A stretch of 64,000 nt of DNA from Ricinus communis (taxonomy: Eukaryota; Streptophyta; Magnoliopsida; Malpighiales; Euphorbiaceae): NCBI RefSeq assembly GCF_019578655.1, contig NC_063257.1, positions 26,057,939 to 26,121,938 of the forward strand. Direction: 5' to 3'. Each line of letters starts with the position of its first letter. Position 1 is the first letter of the stretch. Below, in pieces: positions 48,086 to 60,122 of the stretch. A program made the position numbers and the translations under genes. The notes beneath the pieces are model-generated. The model searched no databases, was not told where the DNA came from, and worked only from the letters and a program-made list of their open reading frames with translations.

Positions 48086-49520
48086 CTCATGGATTTACAT
48101 CTCGTGTTGCTTGATGTTAAAGCGATGCCTTAATGCCACTGGTCAAGCTTATCAATTGTGTTTGCATGATTCCTCAATCCAATCGTTGTGTCATCATGTG
48201 TCGTCGTGCCTAGAGGAATAAGGAATGATGGAGATCCTAATGGTACAAATCCTGAATCAAAATATTTGTTTGTACTTGACTCTCATTGTTCCCTCTTTCC
48301 TCCAAAAGATTCATCTGCGATCATTCAGAGAATGATATCAATACTCGATCAAGTAATTTTCTTTCTTCGCATTTGTATAAGTATTGGATCGGTGTCTATA
48401 ATTGCTGCTTCCATGCACTTTCTCTCAAGAGTGGTGTTTATGCTCCCTAAATAAAACCAAACCATCATAATAGATAAAGAGGAGTTGTCTGGTCAACAAC
48501 TCTCGTAGTCCCAAATCTCCTAAGCTAGAATAACAAAAAGGGAAAATTCGTGTGGGCATACCTAGTAACACCTCAACCAAATTTACATAATTATATGTGT
48601 CAAAAATATCAAAACACATGCATTCCCACTTGGATTAATCGAAAGCAACATGATTTTACGCTGGATTTGTGTCTTATCCTACTAGATCATCAAGTCACGC
48701 CTCAATGCCACCTGGTCAAGCTTGTCAATTGCATTCCCATGATTCCTTATTCCAATTCTTTTGTCGCTATGAGTCCTCATGCCTAAAGGAACATGGAATG
48801 ATTGATAGGGAACCTTCATGAATAAGCTTGAGAACCCCTTTTGAATTGCAGACCCCTAACACATTAACATTAAAACCCCAATAATTAATTTGGTTCAACC
48901 CCTAAGAAAGGTTAGAAGACAGATTTCTTAGAAAGATGATCACGAATTAAACAACCCTAGCGCGAGGGTTAATTAAGTTTGAAATGTTCTTGAAAGAACC
49001 TATAGCTTGATTTCCCGCAAGGTAGACAACTGAAATAATATGCCCATTAACCTCAAGTATTCAGTTGTATGTGGTTTTTATAGCCCTCATTCCATAATAA
49101 GAAGAAACTAGATGCTAAATATGAATAAATAAAGATAAAAAGATAAATAAACTAAAGTCAAATCAAGAAGGAGAGAGGAGTTGACTGGGCAACAACTCTC
49201 GAAGTCCTAAATTTCATGAGCCAGCTTAACAAAAACAAGGGTAAATTCGCGTGGGCCTACCTAGAAACATTCCAACCCGAATTACTTCGTTGTATGCATT
49301 TCAAACATCAGAGCGCTCGAATTCCGACTAGTATTACACTTGGATTAATTGAAAATAACATGAATTATGCCTTACATACGTGGATTTATGTCTCATCCTG
49401 CTTGATCATCAAGGTAATCCCCAATGCTACCGGTCAAGCTTGTTAATTGTAGTCCCATGTTTCCTTATGCCAATCCTTGTGTCATAAGGAGTCCTCGTCC
49501 TTAGAAAGTAATGAATGACT
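48086..49520 (+). repeat. 1-kb repeats, partial units
   Basis: Fragments with catggatttacatctcgtgt, ggaatgatggagatcctaat (48222), ggagttgtctggtcaacaac (48480) and gatttcccgcaaggtag (about 49013). A short unrelated-looking stretch at 48800-48960 (aagcttgagaaccccttttg) recurs at 53880. Confidence 0.8.
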
Positions 49521-49601
49521 ACAAAGCCAAGAAAAATGATTCAATCTAAATAAAAACTACACTTTTAAGATTGGCAAACAACCTCTCTTTCCTAAGAACT
49601 T

Positions 49602-50222
49602 CTAAGACACATCATCAAGATTCTTAGAATAAATCAAGATGTCATCAAAATACACAACTACAAATTCACTAAGAAATTCATGCAATACATGGTTCATTAA
49701 TCTCATGAATGTACTAGGTGGACTTGTTAACCTAAACGGCATAACTAACCACTCAAATAGACCATATTTGGTCTTGAAAGCTATTTTCATGCGAATTTGA
49801 TAGTACCCACTTTGCAAATCTATCTTAGTAAAAAGACGTGCACCGTGCAGCTCATCAAGCATATCATCTAACCTATTTAGCATTATTTTGTTAATTGCAT
49901 GGTAGTCTACACACATTCTCCATATGCCATCCTTCTTTAGAACCAAAATTACTGGAACCGCACAAGGACTTAAGCTTCCAAACACATACCCTTTTGCCAT
50001 TAGCTCATCCACTTACCATTGAAGCTCCTTCATTTCCTTGGAATTACTTTGATAGGCTGGTCTATTTAGTATGGCAGCCCCTAGCATGAAGTCAATTTGA
50101 TGTTCTATACCCCTTTTTGGTGGCAAACCGATTGGCATTTCTTGAGGGAAAACATCATCAAATTCTTGTAAAAGGTTAGCAAACATACTCGGCAAGGAAA
50201 GATCAAGGTCAGCAGTGGTCAA
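49602..50222 (-). pseudogene. Ty3/gypsy reverse transcriptase fragment
   Basis: The minus-strand frame contains the pre-RT motif LPPKRGIEHQIDFMLGA, then after an in-frame TAA at 50013-50015 the RT core: [56 protein letters not shown] and [14 protein letters not shown]. The catalytic Asp of KIDL and the YFDD pair are present. About ten residues before RLDDMLDEL are deleted (the usual PIP segment). The reading stops just after [12 protein letters not shown]; thumb, RNase H and integrase are absent. The next gene-ward fragment is gag at 50276, so protease and the gag zinc knuckle were lost in a deletion. Confidence 0.9.
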
Positions 50223-50275
50223 ATATACATATAACCAAAAACGCTACCTTATCAGTATGCAATGCATGCCTAATC

Positions 50276-51456
50276 TCACTCCTTAGCTAATAAACTACCT
50301 TTTTTCAGTTTAGGTTGCTCACGCTTGGTATTTTCAGTGTCAACCCTTTCTTTCTCTAATTTACTTTGGTCATCATATACTTTCTTGGAAGAAAGAGGTG
50401 TCAATGTAACTTTTCTCCCTTCCTTAATAAAACTATACCTATTATTCTTTGATGGCCATCTCGATTTGAGTTGTTTTTCCACTTTGTTGGCAATGTGCAC
50501 CATCTCATCAATCTCCACATAATTTTGAAACTCAATCCTATTAGCAAATCCTTTGTTTAACCCTCTAAGGAAATGTTCCATTATGGCTTCTCTATCCTAT
50601 TAAGCCTAGCCTAGCCTAGTCATCCAACATCTCCATTTCCTAAAAGTAATCTTCAACACTCTTTGTACCTTGCCTTAAGTATTGAAGTCTTTGATGCAAC
50701 TCCCTTTAGTGATGCAAAGGTACAAATCTCTTCTTCATCATATTCTTAAGAGCCACCCAACTGTTAATTGGCTCTTCCATGTTTCTTCTCGTATTCATTA
50801 CCATCTGCTTATACCACATAATAGCATAGTCACTAAAATGACTAACCACCAATCTCATGTTCTTCTCATCCAAAAAATTATGACAATCAAAGATATAATC
50901 AACCCTTTTTTCCACTCTAATTAGGCTTCAAAGTTAAATTTACCTATAAAGTTGGGCATCTTAAGTTTGATACTACCCAGGTTTCGGTCAACATCATCAT
51001 TACTGTACCCATTGCCACCATAATTGCCACCACCTCTTTCCAAGTTAGGGTTTTGCCTAGCTCCTATACCCACACCATAATTTACACTAAATGCTCCTCT
51101 ACCAGCTCTTATGAACGCATGATTATCATGATCCTTATAAAGTTGATCATATATCTATCATTTCCAACAGGTTCTTGTCTACAATCACCTTGCCCTACAT
51201 CCACTCCAACATTGTGCCTATTAGCATTATTCCCTTCAAGTGTGGCAATTTGATCTGTAAGGGTTCTTTGGTTAGCCTCGATAGTTCTAGTAATCTCCCT
51301 TGTATTTAACTCAAATCTTTCCAACCTCTCACTCAAAGTAGTTATATTTCGTTGTAATCTCTCATTCTCATGCATTTGTGGAAAAGGAATAGTAGGTTGT
51401 TTTATCCTAACCTCATTATCATTGCCACCATTACTACCATTTGAACCACTTCACAT
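50276..51456 (-). pseudogene. Ty3/gypsy gag remnant
   Basis: The start is the ATG at 51454-51456, followed at once by a TGA, then GSNGSNGGNDNEVRIKQPTI and an N-terminal coiled-coil-like stretch (MHENERLQRNITTLSERLER). Capsid-type motifs follow at about 50915-50706: DYIFDCHNFLDEKNMRL, DYAIMWYKQMVMNTRRN and WVALKNMMKKRFVPLHH. Then 50581-50276 has FLRGLNKGFANRIEFQNYVE and MVHIANKVEKQLKSR. Frameshifts separate these blocks. The CCHC zinc knuckle is missing. Gag packages the element RNA into virus-like particles in the cytoplasm. Confidence 0.85.
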
Positions 51457-53100
51457 GGCTGCAATAAAAGGTTAGAAAAATAATAAAACAAAAATAAATA
51501 AAAATTAAATTCCTCACACACTCCCTTACATGTTTGCTCTTAAATAATGGGGATGTTCACTCGCGTTTCACAATAATAATTATGTTCTCACAAGGTTAAA
51601 CTTCATACCTTTCAACCTTATTTTCCAGTATTCTTTTGTGAATCAAGAATCACTCTCTTTATAACACATAAGAATCAAAGATTAGAACACTTAGTTGAAG
51701 CAAATATTAAAATTCAAGAAAGTATCAAGATTGTGTTCGGATAAAGAAATTAGGAATCAAATATTAAAGAAACTCAAAAGGAAGAAAATGACATATAAAG
51801 AAGTTATCTAAAAGCAATAATATGTAAAATGGAAACAAGAAAAAGGCAAGAAGCAAATCGACAAGTTTTAAAGAAATACTCTCTCCAACTTTGAATGACT
51901 CAAGAACACTAGAAAACAACTAAAGAGACAAATGACTTATGAATTAAAGACTCAAAGCATGCAAGAATCATGAAAATACATGCAAGAATATCAAGACTCT
52001 AATTCGGCCTAATCAAGAAAATACACCCTAAACAACTTTGATTTGATCAAACTTAGTGAAAAATATTAAAGATGCAATGGACATGTGAAAGAAACAGAAA
52101 TTAAGACTCAAGAAATAAGAAAAATAATCAAGAATCCAAAATACTTAATTCGGGTATTTTTGACTTTTGATGTTATAACATAATTGAATCAATCAAGAAT
52201 GATGAAAACAATAATAAAACAATACAAAACACTAAGAATTAGAATTATAAGAAAAGAATTGAAGAAAAACCTCTAAGAAAGCAAGATTGCAATTCGGGTT
52301 CTTGTATTCTTTCTCTAACCAAACAACAACTAAAACTCAATTTTAAGCTTTAAGATCAATCTAAAACCTTCAATAACGTTATTATAATCAATAAGGGATT
52401 AGATCAGAAATAAAACTATCCAACAAAAGAATCGACCAAAATTGCTTGAACAATCCTTGCACACCATTTCTCTCAATTTTGCCCAAACACTCAAGAACAA
52501 GTAGAAAGAAGAAAAGAAAGAGAAAGTTTATGGAATCAGCAAGCAATTAGGATATGAGATTGTTTACAGCTCAATCTCTTCTCAAGATGGTTTGTTGTCA
52601 ATATAATCATATCTACCGCCCAAATCCTCTTATCTCTCTAAACTGAATGGATTAGCTACTTTGTAGCTACACCTCTTCCTACAATATAGGAAACTTGCCT
52701 TTGCCTAGATTAGGACTCTTTTATAACCCTAAAGAGTAAGAGTAAAACGTGATTAAAAAGATCAGCCCCCTACAAACACTCAAAAATCAAATCAAGAATC
52801 AAGATTTTCAAGAAAAACATAAGATAGTTCAAGAAAATCAAGATATTCAAGTAAGCCTCCAAGATTCCAGATTCTTCTTCAAGACTCAGTTTTTTTAATA
52901 CTTATCTTCTTCTTCTTTTCTTCTTTTACTAGATCTGAATATGAAATTACACAAAATAAGAACAATAATGTAAATCAAGAACACAACCGTACCTCTACTC
53001 CAAGATCTCCAAGAAGCCAAAATACCTTCAAAAGAACTTAAAGAAATAACTAAATAACTTAAAAGAACAAGGATACGCAATCTGATTTCCAAGAGCCAAT
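51457..53100 (-). other. Untranslated leader of the minus-strand gypsy element
   Basis: About 1.6 kb of AT-rich, A- and G-run-rich sequence between the PBS and the gag start, with no convincing frame. Long leaders are normal in this group. Many short caaga/aaatcaaga words give it a low-complexity look. Confidence 0.6.
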
Positions 53101-53112
53101 GCTATGATACTA
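53101..53112 (-). promoter_or_regulatory. Degenerate primer-binding site, tRNA-Met type
   Basis: The minus strand reads TAGTATCATAGC, 10 of 12 identical to TGGTATCAGAGC, the site complementary to initiator tRNA-Met in many plant LTR elements. It is followed by ATTGGCTC and lies two bases inside the LTR end (ACA/TT/TAGTATC). Confidence 0.75.
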
Positions 53113-53114
53113 AA

Positions 53115-53402
53115 TGTTAAGAACCTTTAAGAATAGAATATACAAACTCTAATAGTTATGCACCTATATATCAATAACCTAGACCCACTAACAACTTGAA
53201 TCAAATCGTAGTATCACTCTAGATCAGAATATAAAGTTGATCAATATAATTAGAACCTAAAGAAAACGAAGTCCTTTAAACCCTAATCCTAGCATGCCAC
53301 AAAGATAGATCAAATTTTTGATAAATGTTAAATGCATTCAACTAGAATACAAGAATTCAAGCAAAGGTTGCTAGAACAATGAAATATCATTAATAATCAA
53401 AA
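53115..53402 (-). mobile_element. 5' LTR piece of the minus-strand gypsy element
   Basis: On the plus strand it starts TGTTAAGAACC at 53115, next to the PBS. About 288 bp remain before sequence changes to an inverted 1-kb repeat (ggacataggcatcgatcc). The far LTR terminus is not visible. Confidence 0.55.
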
Positions 53403-53835
53403 CTTGGACATAGGCATCGATCCAATGCTTGGACAAATGCAAAGAAACAAAATTAGTTGATCGACTATTGATATCATTCTTTAAATGATCATGGAAGAAT
53501 CTTTTAGAGAAAAGATGGAACACCGAGAATTGAGGCACGCCCAAATATTCTGATTCAGGATTTGCAGCATTGGAATATCCATCATTCCTTGTTCCTCTAA
53601 GCACGAGGACTCCCGATGATACAAGGATTGATGTAAGGAATCATGGGAATGCATTGGGACTTAGCTTGATTATCAAGTGGGATGAAATGTAAATCCATGC
53701 GCATTAGAGATATATCATGTTGGTTTTGATTAATCCAAGTTTAATACAAGTGGGAATGCAAGCGTTTTAATATTTGGGATGCATATAAAGAAGTAATTTG
53801 AGTTGGAGTATTATTAGGTTGGCCTATGCAGATTT
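53403..53835 (-). repeat. 1-kb repeat, inverted partial unit
   Basis: Reverse-complement landmarks in order: aaaattagttgatcgac, attgatatcattct, attcttgagg-type segment, tccatcattccttgttcc, gtgatacaaggattg, gggacttagcttgattatcaag and attaatccaag. It ends near gcctatgcagattttctctt. Confidence 0.8.
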
Positions 53836-55850
53836 TCTCTTATTTTTGTTAAGTTGTGATATACAAACTTCCACAAATAAGCTTGAGAACCCCTTTTGAA
53901 TTGCGGATGCCTAACACATTCACATGAAAACCCCAAGATCCCTATGCTCGTTAGCCCAAGTGTTGATAAGTTTGATCCAAATTTTATGAGACAGTTTAAC
54001 AAAAATAAGGGTAAATTCACGTGGGCCTACCTAAAAACACTATGATCCAAAATGCTTCATTATATGCATTTCAAACAGCAAACCGCTCGAATTTCGACTT
54101 ATATTACACTTGGATTAAGCAAGAACAACGTGATTTCTCCCTTACGAGCATGGATTTACATCTTGTCCTGCTTGATCATCAAGCAAAGGCCTAATGCCAC
54201 TAGTCATGCTTGTCAATTATGTTCCCATTGATTCCTTATGCCAATCGTTGTGTCATAAGGAGTCCTCATTCTTAGAGGAGTAACGAATGAGGGAGATCGT
54301 AATGGTGCATATCATGAAAAAGAATATCTAGGCATGCCTCGATTCTTATCGTTCCCTCATTCCTCATTAAGATTCAACCACGATCATCTGGAGAATGATA
54401 TTAATACTCGATCAACTAATTTTCTTTCTTCGAATTTGTACACGCATTGGATCAGTGCCTATGATTGATGCTTCCATGGGCTTTCACTCAACAATTGTGT
54501 TTATGCTCTCCAAATAAAATTAAACCATCATACTATACGGGGATTAGAAAGAGAGGCACAAAAGAGACTAACAAAATGAGAATATAGTTTGGATTTCTGA
54601 TCCGATAAGGAAAGAAATCACAAATTCTTTATTCTATTCGATACGGCTAAGAATAAGAATAAAATCAAATTGATTTTAACACAAGAATTGATATAGAACA
54701 CAAAAGAAAGGAAGGACGTGAGTGATAAGTCTATGCTCTCTAGCGCTAGTGTTGATAAGTCCACAAAGTTCTTGAAAGAATCCATAACTTGATATCTTGT
54801 AAGGTAAACAAACTGAAATAATATGCTCATTAGTCTTAAGTATTCGGTTGCATTATATGTATTTTTATAGTAGGAAAGTCCTCATTCCACTAGAAGAATA
54901 AACTACAAGCTAAATATGAATAAATAAATAAAGAAAGATGAATATACTGAAGTCAAATCAAGAACGAGAGAGGAGATGATGATCAACAACTCTCTTAGTC
55001 CTAAATTTTATATGACAGCTTAACAAAAATAATGGAAAATTTGCATGGGCCTAACTAATAATATTCCGACCTAAATTACTTCATTATATGCATCCCAAAC
55101 AATACAATGCTCACATTCCCACTTGTATTACGCTTGGGTTTATAGAAAACAACATGACTTCTCCCTTACGGGAGTTTATTTATGTCTCGTCCTGCTTGAT
55201 CATCAAATTTGGGACTATAAGAGTTGTTAACTAGTCCTTATGGCAATCTTTGTGTCATCAATAGTCATCGTGTCTTGAGGAACAAGGAATGATGGAGATC
55301 CTAAATTTTATGAACCAACTTAATGAAAATATAGGGGAATTCATGCGGGCCTACCTAATAACACTCCAAATAAAATTACTTAATTATATGCATCCCAAAG
55401 ATAAAAGAGCTCACATTCAATATTATATTATGCTTGGATTCATTAATAACATTATGATTTCTATCTTACGCGCATGGATTTACATCTCATCTTGCTTGAT
55501 CTTAAAGCCAAGCCCTAATGCCACTCGGTCAAGCTTATCAATTGCATTTCCATGATTTCTTAAGCTAATGATTGTGTTATCTTGTTTCGTCATGCCTAGA
55601 GGAATAAGGAATGATGGAGATTCCAAATGGCGCAAATCCTGAATTAGAATAGTTGTTCGTGCCTCAATTCTCATCTTTCCCTGCTTCCTCCAAAAGATTC
55701 ATCTGCGATCATTCAGAGAATGATATCAATACTCAATCAACTATTGTCCTTTTTTGCATTCGTCTAAGCATTGGATCGGTGTCTGTAATGGTTGCTTCCA
55801 TGCAGTTTCTCTCAGTAGTAGTGTTTATGCTCCCCAAATAAAACCAAACC
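53836..55850 (+). repeat. 1-kb repeats, about two units
   Basis: Forward units: the cttatattacacttggatta landmark (54100) recurs as cttgtattacgcttggg (55130), about 1030 bp apart, and as an extra fragment at 55430. Anchor cttgatatcttgtaaggta is near 54790. The right edge is at ttatgctccccaaataaaac. Confidence 0.82.
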
Positions 55851-56095
55851 TATTTTCACCTAATTAGGACTTTGTTTAGTCATCATTTTTAGTTATGAAG
55901 GTTATCATTATCCTGGATGGACGAAAATCCTTATTAGTTAAGATTTAGGGGTTTCTAAGGCCTATAAGATAAAGTTGAATTTGAATGATAATTGGTTATT
56001 AAACCTAAAAGCTGTTTTGCTATTTTCTTTCTGTTCTTGTGTAGAATGCATGCTTAAAAACATTCAAGTAGATTGATCATCTTCTTATGGAGTAT
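55851..56095 (+). mobile_element. LTR/3'-flank fragment related to remnant 3
   Basis: cacctaattaggactttg, tagttatgaaggttatc and aaaatccttattagttaa match 47985-48085 in the same orientation, then continue with taaggcctataagataaagt. No coding sequence. Confidence 0.5.
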
Positions 56096-56855
56096 ACATG
56101 TGTGGATTTACGTCTCGTCCTGCTTGATCATCAAGCTAAGCTCCAATGCCACCAGTCAAGCTTATCAATTGCATTCCGAATGATTCCTCAATCCTTGTAT
56201 CATCAAGAGTCATCTGGCTTAGAATAATAAGAAATGATGGAGATCCTAATGGTGCAAATCCTAAATCAGAATATTTGGGAGTGCTTCAATTCTCATCTTT
56301 CCTTCTTTCCTCTAAAAGATTCATCCACGATTATTAGAGAATGATACTAATACTTTATCAACTAATTGTCCTTTTTCATATTTGTACAAGCATTACATTG
56401 GTTCTTATGATTGCCGCTTCCATGCGCTTTCACTTAATCCTCGTGTTCATTCTTACCAAATAAAACTAAACCATCATACTAGACAAAGATTAGAAAGAGA
56501 TGCACAAAAGCAACGAACAAAATGAGAACATAGGTAGGATTTTAGGATCCTATAAGGAAACAAATCACAAGTTCTTTGTTCTCTTTAATACGGCTAAGTG
56601 TAAGGATCAAATCAAATTGATTTAAGCATAAGGGTAGAGAAAGAACATAAAAGAACGGAAGGGTGTGAGTGATAAGTTTATGTTCACTAAAGCGAATCTT
56701 GATAAGTCTATAAAGTCCTTTAAAGAACTCATAACTTGATTTCCTACAAGGTAGAAAATTGAAATAATAGGCTCTCTAGCCTCAAGTATTCAGTTGCATG
56801 CGATTTTTCTTGTACGAAAGCCCTCATTCCATAAGAAGAAGAAACTAGAAGCTAT
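56096..56855 (+). repeat. 1-kb repeat, forward unit cut by an LTR
   Basis: Runs from gtggatttacgtctcgtcc through ggtagaaaattgaaataat to ataagaagaagaaactagaagcta, where the Athila-like 5' LTR begins. In other units this point continues aatatgaataaata, so the break is a clean insertion on the left. Confidence 0.85.
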
Positions 56856-58281
56856 TGATGTGTGTAGAATACACACATCTAAATAGGATTTTAAAGCAGA
56901 ATTTATGTACATTTGGATGTGAATTGGTCCCAACACTCACCCTATGCATTTGTTTGTGTGCTTTAGGTCCAAAAGAAGTCAAAGAGTGATAAAGGGAAGA
57001 ATTGGACATCAAAGTTGTCGAAACAAGTTGAGTTTGCGCATCCCTAATCTGAACATGGCCGTGTTGGTTTCAACACTTGCCGTGTACCCAACACGACTGT
57101 GGTGGTGCATCAAACATCAAAGAAACAGAAGTTTTAGGGAGCACAGCCACAGAGAGTAACACGGGCATAAACACCAGCCCGTGTTGGGAACACGGGCATC
57201 AACACGGCCGTGTTGGCGGCGACAAGGAGAATTAATTAAAAGAAAGAAGAGAGGACAGAAAAGGGAAGAGCGGGGAAGAATGTCCCAAACCCTAATTTGT
57301 CTCTCCCTAAGGGTTGTCTGAGCTGAAACCAAGGGAAAAGGGGACTTGGATCAATGTTTCAATCGGATTCCCTTCAAATATTGAAGATTGGGCGAGATTC
57401 GTTGACCGGTTTTCAAATCGAGCAAGAGGAACAAGAGTCGATTCAATTCGAGTAAGAGGAATTAGGGCTGTTTACTTTCATCCAAGGGTGTAATCAGGTT
57501 TTCTCTACCTTTACTCATTGTTGTAATTGAATTCTTGTGAATTTTGATAATGAACATGATTCGCTAGATTGATTAAATCCATTGGGATTTCTTTACTATG
57601 TTGGCTTAGTATTATATTGTTGGATTGTTTGGGTTAGTTTTGTATTTTTCTTGCTTTCAGTATTAATAAGATAATGCATTATTCATGAGACGTTGTGAAT
57701 TGTGTGTTTAGATTGCTTTGCGTAATTGAGAAGTCCATTTGGCAATTGGAATTTTGAATACCAAGAACTGGTTAATAATCGCTTAGAGATAAAGATAATT
57801 AACTAGCCGGATTAAGAATTAACAAAGTCTATAGAGGCGGATTAAAGCTAAATGCTAATTTAACAATCAATCGTTAGGAAGAGATTCCAACTCTAGGTTA
57901 TTAGGTTTAGGAATTCAGTTATCTCGAGAGAGAAACCGAATTCGGTTAAGAATTCATCCATGGGTACCATAATTAGACTCACCAATCCTTTATCTTTTGT
58001 TTGATTGCCAACTAGTTTAGGTTCCCTTTGGGTTCGCTTTCTTGTCTTGGTTATTTTAGTTATCAATTACTCTTGCATCTCCGCTTAGAACTTAGCTTGT
58101 AGCTATTAGTTAGTTTAGAAATTATTCATCACTCATTTTAGGTTAATATAACAAAGAACAAAGGAGTAACTCCGGGCTTTCACTTTCCCGAGGAATACGA
58201 CCTTGATACTCGCCATTAGTGCTAGACTGCATCGATAGGTACACTGCCTTAGATTGTAGCTAACACAAGTAGCACACATCA
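56856..58281 (+). mobile_element. 5' LTR of the Athila-like element
   Basis: 1426 bp, TGATGTGTGTAG...TAGCACACATCA. The termini make a short inverted repeat (TGATGTGTG/CACACATCA). U3 has the CACGG/CCGTG cluster at 57055-57210, including cacggccgtgttgg. It is a forward copy of the solo LTR at 20032-21484. It interrupts a 1-kb repeat. The LTR-end block gactgcatcgataggtac lies about 50 bp before the end. Confidence 0.92.
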
Positions 58282-58287
58282 AGATTT

Positions 58288-58305
58288 TGGCGCCGTTGCC
58301 GGGGA
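58288..58305 (+). promoter_or_regulatory. Primer-binding site, tRNA-Asp type
   Basis: tggcgccgttgccgggga begins six bases after the LTR end. This 18-mer is the standard PBS of Athila-type and related plant Ty3/gypsy elements, complementary to the 3' end of tRNA-Asp. It is fully conserved here. Confidence 0.93.
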
Positions 58306-58439
58306 TTATTTGAAAACTATAGTGAAATTTGCTATTTGTTAATTTAGCCATTTTTTTTATTTATATTTATTTTTGTTTTGTTTGTACATATTTATTTAGT
58401 TAAGTTTATGATTTGGGTAGTGGATGATAAGGAGGTTCA

Positions 58440-59257
58440 ATGCTAAACTCTTTGTATGACACGTTGGAAAATGGGATTAGGAACCAAGAGAGTGCTAAAA
58501 AGTGGGATACCCATGCATCTTTAGAAGCTCGAGTGGAATCATTTTGCAGGGCTACCGATCAACTCTCCACTCCTATCCTTTCATCTCAAGTTTTTTGTGA
58601 ATTTTGTTGTGGTTTACATTTGTGTAATGATTGTCCATTATATAGTGATGTTGCTCATTATTCTTATAACTATGAATAGGTGAATTATACGGGAAGTTGG
58701 CCAAATGACTCATATGGAAGAACCTACAATCAAGAGTTGAGCATTCATTCACCCTTTGGATGGAGCTTAGATAGCCAAGAAGCACTAGAATTTTAGCAGC
58801 TTAATCTTGCACCATCAACTCAAGGTGAAGAGTTAGTGTTAGAGGAGTTGATGACGAGGTTTATTGCAAGTCTTGAGGATAGATTCCAACAAACAGAGAG
58901 GATACTTGAAGAACAACAAGCCTCGATTAAGAACGTAGAGCATCAAGTAGGCTTAATCTTCAAGTTACTAGTTGAAGAGCAATTGGGAACTCCATCAAAC
59001 GCTACTGAATCCGAGGAACACTTGGGCACCGTCACTTTGCATTCAAGTGAGAATTTTTTTGGGTTATCTATTATGTTTGACGATGATGCTTTTGTGCACG
59101 ATGACTCTTTGAACATGGAGATAAAACTAGAAAAGGAAGAGGCAAACATGATCCCTCTGAAAGACTATCAACAGGAATGTACAATTGATGATGATGAGTT
59201 CCAGTTAGAGAAAATTTTTGGTGGATTTTCCACAAGTCCCTTCGATGATGGAAGATG
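58440..59257 (+). pseudogene. Athila-like gag remnant
   Basis: Frame from MLNSLYDTLENGIRNQESAK; the C-terminal zinc knuckle is visible as CEFCCGLHLCNDCP, close to the usual C..C.G.H....CP pattern. After a TAG near 58677 comes YTGSWPNDSYGRTYN, then from 58836 a coiled-coil-like segment (FIASLEDRFQQTERILEEQQ) and ASIKNVEHQVGLIFKLL, which matches the conserved 'A.IRNLE.QVGQ(I/L)..L' gag C-terminal block of Athila-type polyproteins. An acidic tail (FDDDAFVHDDSLNMEI) ends at TGA near 59257. The N-terminal capsid half is missing, so this is a shortened gag. Confidence 0.75.
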
Positions 59258-59604
59258 AGCACGAGTTATCCAGTGAAGAAGTTTTGGAGGAGCTTGAGTT
59301 TCTTCTAGCAAGTGAACTAAGCCAAGGACTAGAGAAAACCATCGACGTTCCTGAAGAAATTGCCCAACCGTCGATCCCTCCAATTGGTGAAACTTCAGCT
59401 TTCAAATTGGAAGAGCCCCTACAGCATCATGACTACGTGCAATTATACGAGGAGCGAGTTTTGCCCATCATACTAGCAGCTTGCTTGATAGTCAGGAAGA
59501 GGAAATTGACGATTATCCCTCTAAGCGCATACTCGAATACATTTCCTTGGAAGAAGGATGGATGGTCGTCAAGCCCGTTTGCTTTTCACCATGAGTCCAG
59601 CTAA
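59218..59604 (+). pseudogene. Pol-linker remnant upstream of a deleted RT
   Basis: A 128-codon frame overlapping the gag tail by about 40 bp: acidic start (MEDEHELSSEEVLEELEFLL), then FKLEEPLQHHDYVQLYEERV and LPIILAACL, resembling the 'L.PLP.HL.YA.LG...LPVII...L' segment just before RT in Athila-type pol. The frame then passes straight into the post-pol motif (HHESS stop), so RT-RNase H-integrase was excised between here and the pol end. It could instead be an unrelated accessory frame; the pol reading is moderate. Confidence 0.45.
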
Positions 59605-60122
59605 GAAGACTCATCATATAAAAAAGAAGCGCTTTAGGGAGGCACCCCAATTTTTATCTTTAATCTCTAATATTTTAACCTTTTGTTTTGAAACATTTTA
59701 TTAGTTTAGTTTTCATATTTTATTTAATTTTTGTTTCAGTTTCGATTTTAATTGTTCATTTTATTATTTGCAGCCACTCCTCTACCACAGACTAGCCAAC
59801 ACGTTGATATCCCTGACGATGCACCTCTTTTCACTCCGGAGCCATAGTCAGGGCAGTATTAGTTCTTTTTCCTTTTTCATTTCTTATATATTTTGTACAC
59901 TGGGGACAGTGTGTCCTTTAAGTTTGGGGTGGGTGATATTTATCCCATCTCAGTTATTTGTTTATTCGATGCTCTTACTGTTGACTTACTTTTGAAATCC
60001 TGTTTATGTCCATGTGATCGGGTAAGAATGTAAGATAATTAGTTTGAGTTTTGCAGAAACCATTTCGTTTTGCTTAGGGGGATGAACTTGCATGATGAGT
60101 ATTCCCTAGTTTGGTATTGCAC
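59590..60122 (+). other. Post-pol motif, spacer and polypurine-type motif
   Basis: gagtccagctaagaagactc, aaaaaagaagcgctttaggg and aggcacccca match 29432-29490. Then 59896-59935 has cactggggacagtgtgtcct and taagtttggggtgggtgata, the counterpart of the motif after the ORF in copies 2 and 3. The intervening DNA is T-rich with nothing coding. Confidence 0.65.
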
